Shown here piece after piece: positions 27,060 through 38,472 of a stretch of 64,000 nt of DNA. The DNA comes from Camarhynchus parvulus (lineage: Eukaryota > Chordata > Aves > Passeriformes > Thraupidae), in the NCBI RefSeq assembly GCF_901933205.1, contig NC_044577.1, positions 9,001,321 to 9,065,320 of the forward strand, in the 5' to 3' direction. The notes beneath the pieces are model-generated. The model was not told the origin of the DNA and did not search any database. It saw only the letters and a program-made list of their open reading frames with translations. The translations under genes and the position numbers were made by a program. The stretch's first letter is position 1. Each line of letters opens with the position of its first letter.

Positions 27060-27445
27060 ATTCTGTCACACATGGAATTTTATTCAAAGCCTGTACCAGG
27101 CTTGTAAGACTGTTTTTCCTACCCCACGAGTGTGGAGGGATAGAACGTAAGAGAATGGTGCAGAAGATAGTCTTACACCTGAGGGGTTGCAGTTGTGCTA
27201 ATCCCCAAAGATTAGGAACAGGCTGCCCTTAACAGGCCACAGCTGTGTCCAATAAGAAGGAGTGCTACAAAAGAGTTGGAGTTCGTTGGTTGTGCTGTGA
27301 AGAGAGTTGGAGTTTGTTGGCTCTACTGTGAAGAAGAAGGAGGAGTCAGTGCTGCGAGGAGCTGCCCATGAGACATCACTGAGAAGGTATGGGAACCTTT
27401 GCAATAAGGTGACAACACACACGAACCTTTGATATCACAATTGGA
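27060..27445 (+). mobile_element. Probable solo LTR-like endogenous retroviral fragment
   Basis: The block carries the ordered signals expected of a retroviral LTR on the plus strand. There is a CCAAT motif at 27249-27253, a TATA-like tacaaaag at 27266-27273 and an AATAAG polyadenylation-like motif at 27403-27408. The spacing from TATA to polyadenylation signal is about 135 bases, plausible for an R region. A 31-bp unit is duplicated in tandem just after the TATA-like motif (27273-27334). Its composition is distinct from the flanks. The terminal TG and CA bases and any target duplication could not be placed, so the ends are approximate. No recognisable internal viral gene accompanies it. Assignment as an avian ERV LTR rests on layout and general resemblance, not on a database match. 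Confidence 0.4.
27273..27334. repeat. Imperfect 31-bp tandem duplication (two copies)
   Basis: Both copies start with gagttggagtt; copy one is 27273-27303 and copy two 27304-27334, with a handful of substitutions. The pair lies inside the LTR-like block, immediately downstream of its TATA-like motif. A local duplication there would alter the putative transcript leader if the element were ever active. Confidence 0.8.
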
Positions 27446-30400
27446 ATGTTACACTCTATGGCACTATATTAAACATGCAGCTTTTTAGTTTAATCCTAGA
27501 AGTGCTCAGTAGAGAAAGATGCCTTGAATAAAAGCAAGTATTTCACCTTGAAAATAAAACAAATTGCTAAAAATAGTGGGGGGAAGAGAGAAAAGAGAAG
27601 GAGCAGACTTAATTTCAGCTCTCCTGTTAAAGGAGGACTAATTTTTAAAAATTCTGAGAAAACAGCTACTGATTCTGAAAATCATAACCTACCATATAAA
27701 TTTAGCAATTTCCTTGTGAGTGTTGGATGCAGAGTTTATTATGATATTTTTTGGCTTTTAACATAATAAACAATTGGCATTGTTGCTCGTTGAAAGCATT
27801 TTGTTTCTCTCCTGAACTAAATTTAGATTATTGGCACCCTTATAAGGAAAGCTGTAAGAGAAATTGATTAAAACAAAAGGAAAGGCATTTTTAAAATAGG
27901 GCGCTTGAGTCTTCCTTTGAAATCATGTATATTTTAATAAAAAAATCAATATGTGTTTAAAATACCCAATGTGCTGATTTATTCCACGCAGAAAATATGC
28001 TGTAGCATATTCTGAATTATTTTAAGTAGGTAAAAAACTGGAATTTCTGTCAGGTTAGAAGCTGTATTTTCTGATTTTCATTCTGAATTTAAATAGTAAA
28101 AATAGCAGGAAATAAATTCTTTCCATAGAACAGAGAAATCCATTTCAGATATCTACAGTCTGTAGGCCTGCACAAATGAAGCTGCCTCCCTTTATGACAG
28201 AGTGGCAAAAAGGACGTGCTTTTAGGCTGGTTTGTTCCAGTTTGTGCCCAAGGACTCTGTGTGACCTTTAAGTTGACTTCTGAGATGGGATGAAGGCAGG
28301 AGGGAAAGGCCTGGGCAATGTGGCTGCTGTGGAGGGAAGGGAGCAGCTTCTACCTGGTGATGTGTCCAGCATGGAAAGGTGTTGGGGGATGTGAGGATAT
28401 AAGAATTGCAGAGAAAAGAGGAGGACCAGGAGCAAAAGTCTCAAGGTGGCAGGAAGAGGCAGCCTTTGCTTTGGGTTTCTGTGGGTTGCTATAAAACCCA
28501 GGAAGCTGCAGGGAGCTGCTGAAGTAGAAAATAATACTGGAGGGATTAACTTACCTTTCAAGGACAGAAGCAAGAGGAGTGTTTTTCAAACCTTTTTAAT
28601 ATATCTTTCCACTATGTTTCCTATTTATTCTGACACCTTGTTATAGTTTATTATTTTACTGTTCTGATAAATATGTTTTGATATCTTTTGGCACATTTGC
28701 TTAAAAAAGTGGGGGAAAAAAAAGTGTGAACAGTTGGTGGTTGAACAGGTGGCCAGAAAAAAACTGTTTTTCCTGAGATGTGCTGAGTTTTTATCTTCAT
28801 CACCCTCTGAGACATCATGGCAAATAACACCAGCACCAAGTAATGCTCAAGTCACCCAAGCAAAAAAGTAATAATGGCTATCAAACTCTGAATTGGAACT
28901 TTTTACTCCTCAAACTCAGTAAATGAAGGTTTTTCTGTGTGACACTGTGATGTACATTCAATGCAATCTTTCCTCTCTCCCAGCTGTCTTCCCTTTGTTC
29001 CCTCCTTTCTCTCTTGCTCAAACACTGTCTGTGCTGTAGGTGGTGTGTTCCGTTCCTGCCTGCAGAATGTCCTGGTAGGACTGCAGTGATGGGTCCTTGA
29101 AAACAGCTCCAGGTCCTCCCTTTGGGATACCAGCAACCCATTCTGAGCACCCCCATAAAGAATCCTCAGAAAGAAAGGTGGCTTGGGAAGAGCCCACCTC
29201 ACCTTTGGGAGCACCCCAAATATGTGATTGTTCTTGCTAATAGTGGTTTCAACACTCTTTCTGTACCTTTGGAAATTGAGAAAAGGAAAAAAAATCTTTT
29301 GAAAGATAGGACTACCATAAGGAGACCAGCTTATCTACTTGATTTATAGTAGCCTGAAAAATCTGTACAAGGAAAGCAAGAACCTAGTAAACAGAAGAGA
29401 CACCTCAAGGTTGTGCATTTATGGTTCACTTGTGCTTAGGTACAAGTGAGTGTATAGGGGAATTTAGCCTGGCAGAGAAAACCACCTTCCCAAACTATGC
29501 TTTAGGCTGGATCTCAGCATCTGTGAGCTCTCCTATGTCCTTAGCACCTTTTTAAAGATTCAGGATGCCCAGACTTCCATGAGAATTAGTAACCAGTTCC
29601 TGTGATGAGGCAGTACCCTACATAAGAGCAGCTCAGCATTCAGAGGAATATCACAGACGTGCACAAACCCTCTTAATTTGTGCCACTGATGCAAGAGCAG
29701 TGGGAGGACCCCATTTGGCAGCAGAGAGGTCAGCAAGGTGTTAGTTTTGTTGTGTTCTTTCCCCAGTTACTTAGAATCTCTCTCAGTCTGAGTAACAGAG
29801 AGTGCAGCTGTCAGAAATATGGTCTGTGCCCGAGCAATAAATGCCACTGAGAGGCATTTATTCCATTTATTGCTATCTTCCCACCAAAGTGACAGTTTTA
29901 GGGGTAGCAGCAGCCATGGAGCCTGTGCATCCCAACGATGCTTTTTGATTAATAAATTTATAAGTTAACATATATCTTGTAGCCATTTTTTTTTGGGTGT
30001 GGTTTCTTTTGCAACATTGTCACTCAGTTATGGGAACTGAAAGAAATTATTTGAGAAGTGTAATGAAGTGTTAATATTGTGGTAATATTTGTATGGTTGA
30101 ATGGCTCAGAACACAAACTGAGCCACTGAGTCCCTTTTGATACTGATGTACCTTGAAGGGCAGTTTGCATCCACAGCTTTTACAGGTTGTGTATTGTTTT
30201 ACTGATCACCATAAGTAAAACCAGACAAAACACAGTCACCAAAAAATTCACTTGGATGTTATGAAGAAATGAAAGTCAATTAATGAACTGTAACATTAAA
30301 TAAATGCATCTTTTCTGGTCATAAAAAGGATGTAAATAATTAGTCACAATACCTCAGAGTTTTAGTGGGAGAGACTTCGAAGATAAGTTGGTTTTAATAT

Positions 30401-32050
30401 AAGTACATCCTAAAATACTGCCACAAAAAGACGTTGAATTTACTGACAGTTTCAGAACCGTTTCCACTCGGGAAGAAGAGGAGTAGTTTGGGCCATTGGG
30501 GTTGTATAACTTTCCCCAGCCTTACCAAGGTCATACTCACAACATGGTGTACAGTATCTCTGGGGTTTTCCTTCTTTTCTTCTGAAAGGAGACTTTAAGC
30601 TCCTTAGAGGAAGAAAAACACCTTATCTGTTCTTTTCATGGCACTAAGTAGCTCGTTGCTTTCTTTTTGTTCTCAGATGTTGACCATTTTCACTTTATTG
30701 CAAGAAAAAATAAGGAAATGCCACCCTCTTGTTTTCAGAAGTGAAAGGCAGGAGGGGGAATTCAGCAGGGGATGGCAGGACAGCACTGGCCCCCAGTGGC
30801 TCAGGATGCTCTTGGCTCAGCACCCATCTCTCTACATGCTTTGCTAAGATGAATTTAAAGGGCACTTTTTAGGACCTTGTAATTTATCTATTACAGATGC
30901 TTCCAAGCAGGTCCATAAATATATTTCTAGGGAATGAGAAGTTTATGAGAAATGAGAAGGTGATTTCCAGGAGAAAATACTGTTTTTTTTAAAAATGATT
31001 TGTTCATGGTCAGGCAGAGAAAAGAAGGTGCTTCATGTCCCAGTAGCTGCCTTTGGAAACTTCCTCCTGGTTCTGTTCTTGCCCTGCACAGTACCTACAT
31101 CAGCACTTGATGTGTCTTCTCCACAGTCCCCACAAGACAGACAGATGCAGTTGAACCTTTATAAACCAATTGGCAAAGGTTAAGAAGGCTAAGCCAGGCT
31201 TGCTGTTGCATCTTGGTCAAGAGTGTTGTTTTTCCTATACATCAGCTGCTATGAAAATAAATACCTGGGTTTTCCAATGACCAAGATTCTTTTTTTATTT
31301 ATGCTTTTTAATTTTTCCCTTCCTGTGGTCCTCACCAGCACTATTTGTACCCCCTGATAGCATCATTGGCCTCACAGGAGAACCATCACTGTCCACTGGG
31401 ATGCTCTTATTACAGCCTTCCCAACACCACCTGGCACTTTACAGCTTGAGTTCTGCTCATCCAGTCCTGACCACAGATTTAAATAGGAGCAGAAGTAATG
31501 ACATCAAAAGGTATCCTTACACTTGGGGCAGCCAGTCCAGCCCTTAAAATGACAAGCTTTACCAAATCAATTTTTCAAAAGAGTGTGGGATCAGAGCTTT
31601 TAACCTCTGGCACACAGATTCTGAAGACTAAGTTGACTATGGACCACAAAGTTCACTGAAGCTGAATGACAGCAGGCTTATACTTACTGTATGTACCTTC
31701 CCAGAAAAATAATTAAGAGAATTCAAATGAAAACAAAAACTGAAAACTGCTGGTGCAAGATAATATTTCCATGTTTGTTTAAGATCTGCTGATCTGACTG
31801 GAAACTTGCTGCACGTGGAGCCTTTTGTAATAGAACAAAAGAGCAAAAATTGTGCCATTTGATCATTATTTCTATGCTTTCTCTCTTTTCCCCAGCATTT
31901 TCTGAGTAAGGGTCTGCTGCCCCTTGGCATTTTTTCCAGTGTGTTGTTCAAAGTGTCTCAGGTCATTGTAGACCCATATTCAGGCATTAAAAATGTTTTC
32001 AGAACAGTGTTTATTGGTGACATTAGTGTGAAACATGGGAGTTACCTGGG
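27446..32050. other. Mostly AT-rich non-coding DNA, no gene seen
   Basis: Open frames reach about 104 codons and match nothing known. A short hairpin with AATAAA in both orientations lies at 29834-29873. No CR1 tail, LTR or RNA gene was recognised elsewhere in this stretch. Confidence 0.55.
29834..29873. repeat. Inverted repeat with AATAAA on both strands
   Basis: The arm aataaatgcc (29836-29845) is the exact reverse complement of ggcatttatt (29853-29862), with a 7-base loop. A second pairing is possible between gcaataaatg (29834-29843) and catttattgc (29864-29873), so the left arm has two competing partners. AATAAA is present on the plus strand at 29836 and on the minus strand in both right arms. 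This layout could act as a two-way polyadenylation signal, but no transcript is known here. Confidence 0.8.
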
Positions 32051-32055
32051 ATCAC

Positions 32056-32264
32056 CTTTAGCGTGTGGCTCCTGCAGGAACATCAGCTCCTTGCCCTCCA
32101 GCCCGGGGCACAGCACCATGTGCTGCTGGCTGGTGCAGGGGAAAGGCAAAGCTGCAGGAGGAGCCCTGAAGGAGCACTGTGCCCTCCTCCTGCAGATCCA
32201 CCAGCTCTTGGGAAGCCTCCACCTTGCACAGGTGCTTCTCCACTTGGGAAGGCAAGGACAGAGA
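32056..32264 (-). other. GC-rich exon-like block, product unknown
   Basis: On the minus strand this 209-base block is bounded by a pyrimidine-rich acceptor-like sequence ending in CAG (exon side begins at 32264) and by an AAAG|GTGATC donor-like sequence (exon side ends at 32056). One minus frame is open across the whole block and contains the residues LCPGLEGKELMFLQEP. A second minus frame is open from 32255 and meets its stop at the very end, at 32058-32060. G+C is much higher than in the surrounding DNA, which by itself makes stops rare: plus-strand frames are open here too. The length is not a multiple of three. I recognise no protein family. It may be a real exon of an unidentified gene, a relic, or GC-rich sequence with chance splice-like borders. 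Confidence 0.25.
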
Positions 32265-32319
32265 CTGGAAAGGTCACAAAATACAGCTACTCACCTCCTA
32301 AATGTAATTAGAACATAAA

Positions 32320-35300
32320 AATCGATATTGTAATTTTCATACAACAGTGAAAGAGATGTTCCACTTTTTGCAGAGATGGCCACAGAGCTGTTCTCTAATG
32401 TGATGCACAGAAGACTCATATCTTTAATTTGGACTTCATTTGCCTTCCAGGAAATGAGTGGGATTACAATTCTGTAACTGTTGGTCAGCATGCAACTAAA
32501 ATTTCTGTGCTTCAGCAGCCACTGAGCATTGGTTGTTATCACAGCTTGTCATACTTCCATTCCTCTGGAAATTTTCACAGATGAATAAGTTGGTGTCCTA
32601 AAAGCAGGATTTCCTGGACATCTGTAAGGATCTCTTCACAATCTGTGGAACCAGCTCCATCACAGAGATCACTTCTGGAGAATTTCACTTTAGCTGTGCA
32701 GAGAATTTTCAGTCTTTGTGCTAGAGCTCTGCTAATTGTTTGCACAGTTAATTAAACTATGGGTGAGGTATTTGGTTAAATATCCATGTGTAATGCACAT
32801 ATTGACTGTTTCAAGGTGAATACTTTTCTAAATCATGAGCTATTGAATGTTGACTCACTGTGGTCCATTTTCTCTAATTGGCTTGAAGCTCCTCTCTATT
32901 GCCTGTTATGATAGAAGGTGTTTTTACCCCCCACTAAAACATTACTGTCTCTAAAGATGAACATTAGGGGGTGAGTTATGAATCACTGCACAGGAAGGAG
33001 ACTGTCCTGGGCACACATTTGGGTTGGGAATTGGCTGGGGTGCACTTCAGTCACATTGTGGCAGCACAGCACAGGGTTTGTCTCTCTCATGAGCTCCAGG
33101 TGTTTCTTTCTTCCAGGACCCTGACTATGTAAGCAAAGGGTTTAGAAAGGCTTTTTTTCTGGGAGAAATGACAACCAAATTATACATTTTTTGGTAAATC
33201 TCTGCAAGGTTCCTTACTGTGTAGCAGTAGTTCAATAAGTTATCGTGGCTTCATAGGAGGTGATAAATGTACAGTGATCCCTCAACACTTGCAAAACCCG
33301 TCATTCCACTCAAAGCCGCCATTCAAAATACCCTGCATATCATAACGTGCATTCAGAGAGGGATTGATGACTAAAACTAGCCCTCAGACGATATATCCTA
33401 AGTCAAAAAAAGTTCAGAAGGAATTATGTATTTGTAGAAATTAATTCAATTCTGTAGTTTAGTAAATCTCTTGATACACCAGGCCATGGCTTGAGCTACA
33501 TATTTAAAAGGAAATCAGGGAATTTTTGGTCCATGCTGGGTGTATTTCTGTGTGACTCTGCATTGGTCAGCATCAGGAAAAGGATGATATATGGGACACA
33601 CAATTTTAGCTGAAACAATTAAAAAAGAGACCTTTAGCTTTGAGGGATTTTATCTTAATTTGTAAAAAGAGAAGTAGTGAGAGTCAAACCACAACAGCAA
33701 GTCAAGAGACATAACTCTATAAAAAATGATTCTACTTTATTTCCATGGCCTTTTTTTTTCACCCTCTGTGGATTTAAGTAGGATTTAGAGCATTTAAACC
33801 TATCTATTGAATGATAATTGTTGCATTCAAAATTCATGCTCTCTTCATCAGACATTAGCAGTGAGATGAGGAAGAAAAGTGTTTGGAAAAGAACAGACAC
33901 TGCTGGGTACCTCTCCACTGAGGTGGAGCAGATGGCAGAATCTGTTACTGAGATGTGGAGTGCAGGGGAAAGCAAAACACTCTCCATGGTTTCCCAGTGT
34001 CTGTTTTAATAAGAAACTCAACTCCTGCTCTCACGAAAGCAATGCTGGAGTTACAGAGAGAGAAAAGCAGCAGTCTCAGTCTGTCTCTGCCTTCCTTGTT
34101 TGTCCTAGAACTCCAAGTGCTGAAAAGATTGTTTTGTGAAACCTGTCGGTCAGAACATCTTTGGAGCAGTCATCAAATTCCAGAGTCAATTCTTGAAGGC
34201 AGACATGGAAGAATTGCCCAGGGAAAAAAAAAAAATCAATCTGCAAAGTGCTCTGCTTGTTAGGCAAAAAATTAAATTCCCTTCGGGCTATTCTGGGAGA
34301 TGGGAAAAACTCTGCAGAGAATGAAAAGCAAATTCTCTTTGACTGCTGCAGGAGGGGAAGGTTACACCTTCACAGGCCTCATCTCCATTTTTGCTTCTAA
34401 AGAGAACCATCATTAGTGATATGAACTGTTGTTTTTTAGCTGCTCTCAGAAGTATGTTTGGACTTGGTAATCAAGTGGGGAGGTGTGGAAATGGCTGTGG
34501 AGAGATAACAGCTAATAAGCATAGACAAAGATGAAAACCAGCCCAGAAATGTACAATTTCTGACCGCAGTGATGAAAAGTTAAATTGTGTTTTTGTCATA
34601 GTCTTTACTTATTAGCTCGTAGCTAATCCTGCTCATTATTTTCCAGAGTGAATAAGTGTAAAGTTTTATTTTATCTGTCAATGAACTAAACTTTTAATTA
34701 ACTTTCATATTTGTCTTAACTTAAGACTAATGACTCTCAAAGGAATTGCCTAAAATCCTTAAACTTTTGAACAAAGGGACCAGAAAAAAAGCACTGAGCT
34801 TCCTTTGAAAACCAACCTTTCTGTTAGAGAACAAAATCAAAAAATAAGCAACTTGAAACTGGGAGACTCAGAGTATTAATATTCATCATGAAAACAAACT
34901 GTAAGAAAATCTAAATCTGTGTCAAACCCAGAGGACTTTTGTTACTGGTTTCACACACGTTGGCAAATTACACTAATGATTTCAGTACTTTGTCTCTAAC
35001 TGGAAGATAGTTATTGGTGTTTAAATTAAGACTTTATCTGAACTCTGACACACTTTGTTTAATGTTACTTACCTGTTTTAGTACAGACAAATCATTGTTG
35101 GCACTGACTTTAACAGAACTTTAACATCATCAATTTCTGCAATTTTTTTTTCTTCCTCCACATCTCATATATATCATATCTTGTGGGTGTCAGGATGCTT
35201 TGCAGGATCAGGACGCTCTGGGTAGAAGAATAACAGGTGTAACAAACAGGTGGAAGGGCCAGAAACAATGATAAGATGTATAGTGGTATTACCCAAGCAG

Positions 35301-35990
35301 GTTTTGCATAAAGAAAGTTTATTCCAACTTTTACATACATCAACTATTATTGCAGGAATAATTTTGGCAGATGTCAGTACATAAATTTTAAGCGAAAAAA
35401 AAAAGGGCTGCAATAGAATTTAGAAGCAAAAATCTTACAAAAACAGAAGATGTAGTTATAAATCCTCCAAGGTTTTGGGTAATCTGCACCAGGGTGAAAT
35501 TAGAAATTTATACTTGAAGGGTGAACTAACACCCTCTATTTTTCAGCTGCTCACAGGAGATCCTTGCTTTAGCCTGAATCCTCATCATGATGGTGTGTTA
35601 ACTGGCATTAAAAACAAGATGTGGAAGCAAACAAGCAATTGGCCTTGTAGCATGTGTTTGACAAGAGCTGGCTGCAGCTCAGTTATTTCTATAAGCTCAG
35701 TACTAGGCTTTTTCCTTCTTTCTTTCTGGCTCTTCTGATAGCATGTGTGCTTTCCTGCTCTGCTATTGACTTTGTTGCAAGCCATCCTGTGAGCAGAATT
35801 GATTTGTGATGCACTTTGCAGCCATCCAGACAGCTCCCAGTGAAGTGACAAAGAAGTTCTGCTTCTGCACCCACCTAATCAATGAAACCCAAAGAAAGAC
35901 CAGACAAAACAGAACCCCCACATGGAGCTACAGGGTGCCTAACATCAGGCTCACAAGTTCACAAAATCCACAGAAGTGACATGCAGTGGT
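32320..35990. other. AT-rich non-coding DNA, no gene seen
   Basis: The longest open frame is 110 codons (33655-33987, minus), without a recognisable domain. Short A and T homopolymers occur, for example near 34223. No interspersed repeat or RNA gene was recognised. Confidence 0.55.
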
Positions 35991-35997
35991 TCTACTT

Positions 35998-36118
35998 ATC
36001 ATATAATATATGTTATATAATGTATAATATATCATATATAATAATATATAATATGCCTTTTTAGGCATATTATATAGACATACATAATAGGCATACATAT
36101 AATATGCCTTTTTTTATT
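35998..36118. repeat. AT-rich low-complexity tract with hairpin and repeated arms
   Basis: A run of irregular TA and ATA units (35998-36050) leads into a perfect 14-bp inverted repeat: 36045-36058 pairs with 36063-36076 across a TTTT loop. The left-arm motif atataatatgcctttt at 36046-36061 recurs at 36097-36112. The tract probably expanded by slippage and local copying. Confidence 0.85.
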
Positions 36119-36565
36119 TGCTAGTTAAGATTCTTCCTGTTTAACAGAGCAAAAGAAAGGCACATATATAACCACATAAATATGGTTTGAAATGGACTTT
36201 AAGTTTAGCAAATGGAAAAAAGAAGCTATAGAATGCTCATGATCCAGAATAAGAAATTCGTAACTGTTTTCTCCATCTCTAGAACAAAATATATTTTACA
36301 GCTGAAATGTTAAAGGTATTTAAATAGTTAACCAGGAATGGTTTGATGTTGCAAACGGCTGAACAATGCCATTCTGATCCAACAGTTTTCTGAAGTGTGT
36401 ATTTAATTGGATTTTGAACCAACTCCAATCCTTGGGCCAACCACACAATTGGCATCAATAAATGTTCCGTTAGACTGAGGTTGAATGTCCTCCTCTGGCA
36501 GAATCTGGGCACCCAAGAGACTGAAGGGACTCTACCAGGTCCTTGTCACCCAGATACCTGCATGA

Positions 36566-37012
36566 GGATGACAGAACCACACAGTCACTTAGGTTGCAAA
36601 GTACCTTTAAGTCCAACCATTAAGCTGACACTGCCAAGGCCATGACTGAACTGTGTCCCTAAGTGCCACACCTACATCTCTTTTAATCACCTCCAGGGAT
36701 GGTGACTCCACCACTGCCCTGGGCAGCCTGCTCCAGGGCTTGACATTCCTTTCACTGAAGAAGTTTCTCCTAATGTCTGATCTACACCTCCCCAAGCACA
36801 ACTTGAGGCCACTTCCTCTCATACCCTCACTTGTGTACCTGAGAGAAGTCACTGATCCTCACCTCCTTCCAGGTAATTGTAGGGAGCAATAAGGTCTCCC
36901 CTGAGCCTCCTTTTCTCCAGAATTAACACTATCAGTTCCCTCAGCCTCTCCTCATCAGATTTCTCTGTTTTCTCACCATTTTCACTGCCCTTCTGTCAGT
37001 ACATGGATGATT
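36566..37012 (-). mobile_element. CR1 LINE, 5'-truncated 3' fragment
   Basis: The plus strand shows the reverse complement of the 3' part of a CR1 non-LTR retrotransposon. Diagnostic stretches are the tail near 36571-36608 (a diverged version of the usual 'cttaggttggaaagtacctttaag' region) and the conserved ORF2 end read backwards (ctgggcagcctgctccaggg near 36719). Another is the aaggtctcccctgagcctcc block near 36891. The element therefore lies on the minus strand with its 3' end near 36566 and its truncated 5' end near 37012. Most avian CR1 copies are short 5'-truncated pieces like this one. The reading frame is interrupted, so it cannot make a working enzyme. Confidence 0.93.
36607..36852 (-). 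pseudogene. CR1 ORF2 carboxyl-terminal remnant (reverse transcriptase polyprotein)
   Basis: This 81-codon minus-strand open stretch is the far carboxyl end of CR1 ORF2, the endonuclease/reverse-transcriptase polyprotein used for target-primed reverse transcription. Recognisable family features are an RRNFFSERNVKPWSRLP run near residues 28-44, followed directly by VVESPSLEVIK and then VALRDTVQ near residue 62. These match the conserved end of CR1 ORF2 that follows the polymerase domain. Neither the endonuclease nor the polymerase catalytic residues are present. Upstream, between about 36850 and 36960, CR1-like coding continues in another frame with a stop, showing that the copy is broken by indels. 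It is non-functional and not a host gene. Confidence 0.88.
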
Positions 37013-37523
37013 TTTTGGAAAAAGTTGTGCCAATGTACAGTTTAAAGCTCAAAACTTCCTAGAGTTTTAACCTCAAGTTGACACACTGGGAGAGCCAGAC
37101 ACCCTGCTCATCCTGCTTTCTTTATGCCTGAAAAAATGTAGAACCTTGTTCTATGTCCCTAGACGTTTTGGGGTTTTTACCATAATTCAGCTGTGCTAAC
37201 CTTGACTTCCCTTTGCCTGTGCAGTGAGGGATCATCTTGATGTGAGGTCATTCCATGTGGAGTTTACAGAGCAAATCACTGTGTGAGGCGAAGGCGTGAG
37301 AAAATTAGGTTCCAAGACAGCATGCCATAAATCTAGCTTTATAGGACAGGATGCTCTGGGTCACTAGAATTATCTTGTTACAAAGGCAATGAGATAGAAA
37401 AGCAAATAGTGGCTCAGTTTTGAAGCACCCCAGTCCCTTGGACAGGTGAAAGAAATTTCTCTCAAGTCTGTCAGCCAAAATGCATTGCTCTGTGCCCACA
37501 GGTGCATCCCCATGCACATGTTT

Positions 37524-37538
37524 CACACACACACACAC
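37524..37538. repeat. (CA)7 microsatellite
   Basis: Seven and a half uninterrupted CA units in otherwise non-repetitive sequence. Confidence 0.95.
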
Positions 37539-38389
37539 TCCCCATGTGCAGGAGCACTTGATGCTCTGCCGTGTCACTGGGGTGAGCGTGCTCTGCTCCT
37601 CCTTCCTCTCTAATGAGATTCTGCTCTGTGACAGACCTTGTCAGTGGCTAATTATAACAAATGTTTGGAAATATTTGCTCCAGAATAACCTTTGGCTCTA
37701 AGATGGATCACTTGTGTGAGGCAGGTCCCCTGGCAGAGCCCTGGAGATCAAGTTCTGCTGCAGAACAATGTCTGAGATTCAATAATGGCACTGTGTACTC
37801 GCCTGACCAAGTCTGGCAGATTCTGATTGATTTCTTTTCCTCTTCAAGCCTTGCCTGTCACCATCAGCTAATTAAAAGTGCAGTAATCTGATATAATCTC
37901 TTTCCCAGTTGGTGTGGCAGTTGGCTCTCTAACAGAAATAATTGATTTGTAAACTGCCAAACCTCAGACATTTAGGCTTGCATTGTCTCCTCTAAACCAT
38001 GTCTAACAGGCAAAATTTGTCTCCTGATACATCAAATGACCCACACAACAAAATTAATTTAGCCTTCACTGCTATGGAGGATCAATAGAATAGAAATAGA
38101 TAAATTTTAAAATGTAATAAAAGTCTGGAGGAAAAGCAAATAAACATGGCTACAGTCTGTGTGTGCAAAGTCAGCAGTGTGTCACCATTTGGCTCCCCTC
38201 AGCTTTCCCACTGCTGCTATTGAAGAAGAGATAGTTACCTTCCCAATGTGATTGGCTTTACGCTTCAAATCACACTTCTCCTTTTCAAAATATAGTTCAA
38301 ACCTCATGTGATATGTGTGGCTCTCAGGGGCTGCTGACCCAAACAATAGAATCCTTCTGCCAAGGAACAACCTTGTTAATTTTCTTTCT

Positions 38390-38472
38390 TACATTAAGGA
38401 TTCTTCCTTAATAATAAAGTTTCTTCCTTAATATTAAGGATAGGATATCATTACATAAGTATCCTTAATGTA
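38390..38472. repeat. Nested palindromes and direct repeats
   Basis: Outer arms tacattaaggat (38390-38401) and atccttaatgta (38461-38472) are exact reverse complements. Inside lies a perfect 16-bp palindrome, tccttaatattaagga (38425-38440). The 12-mer ttcttccttaat occurs twice in direct orientation, at 38401-38412 and 38421-38432. The short motif ccttaat and its complement attaagg recur through the 83 bases. The layout could be a tiny foldback element or local template-switch copying. No coding capacity. Confidence 0.9.

Noticed and set aside
26500..27060. Sequence upstream of the 27-kb LTR-like block considered as retroviral internal coding DNA
   Set aside because: No reverse-transcriptase, protease or integrase motif could be found in any frame.
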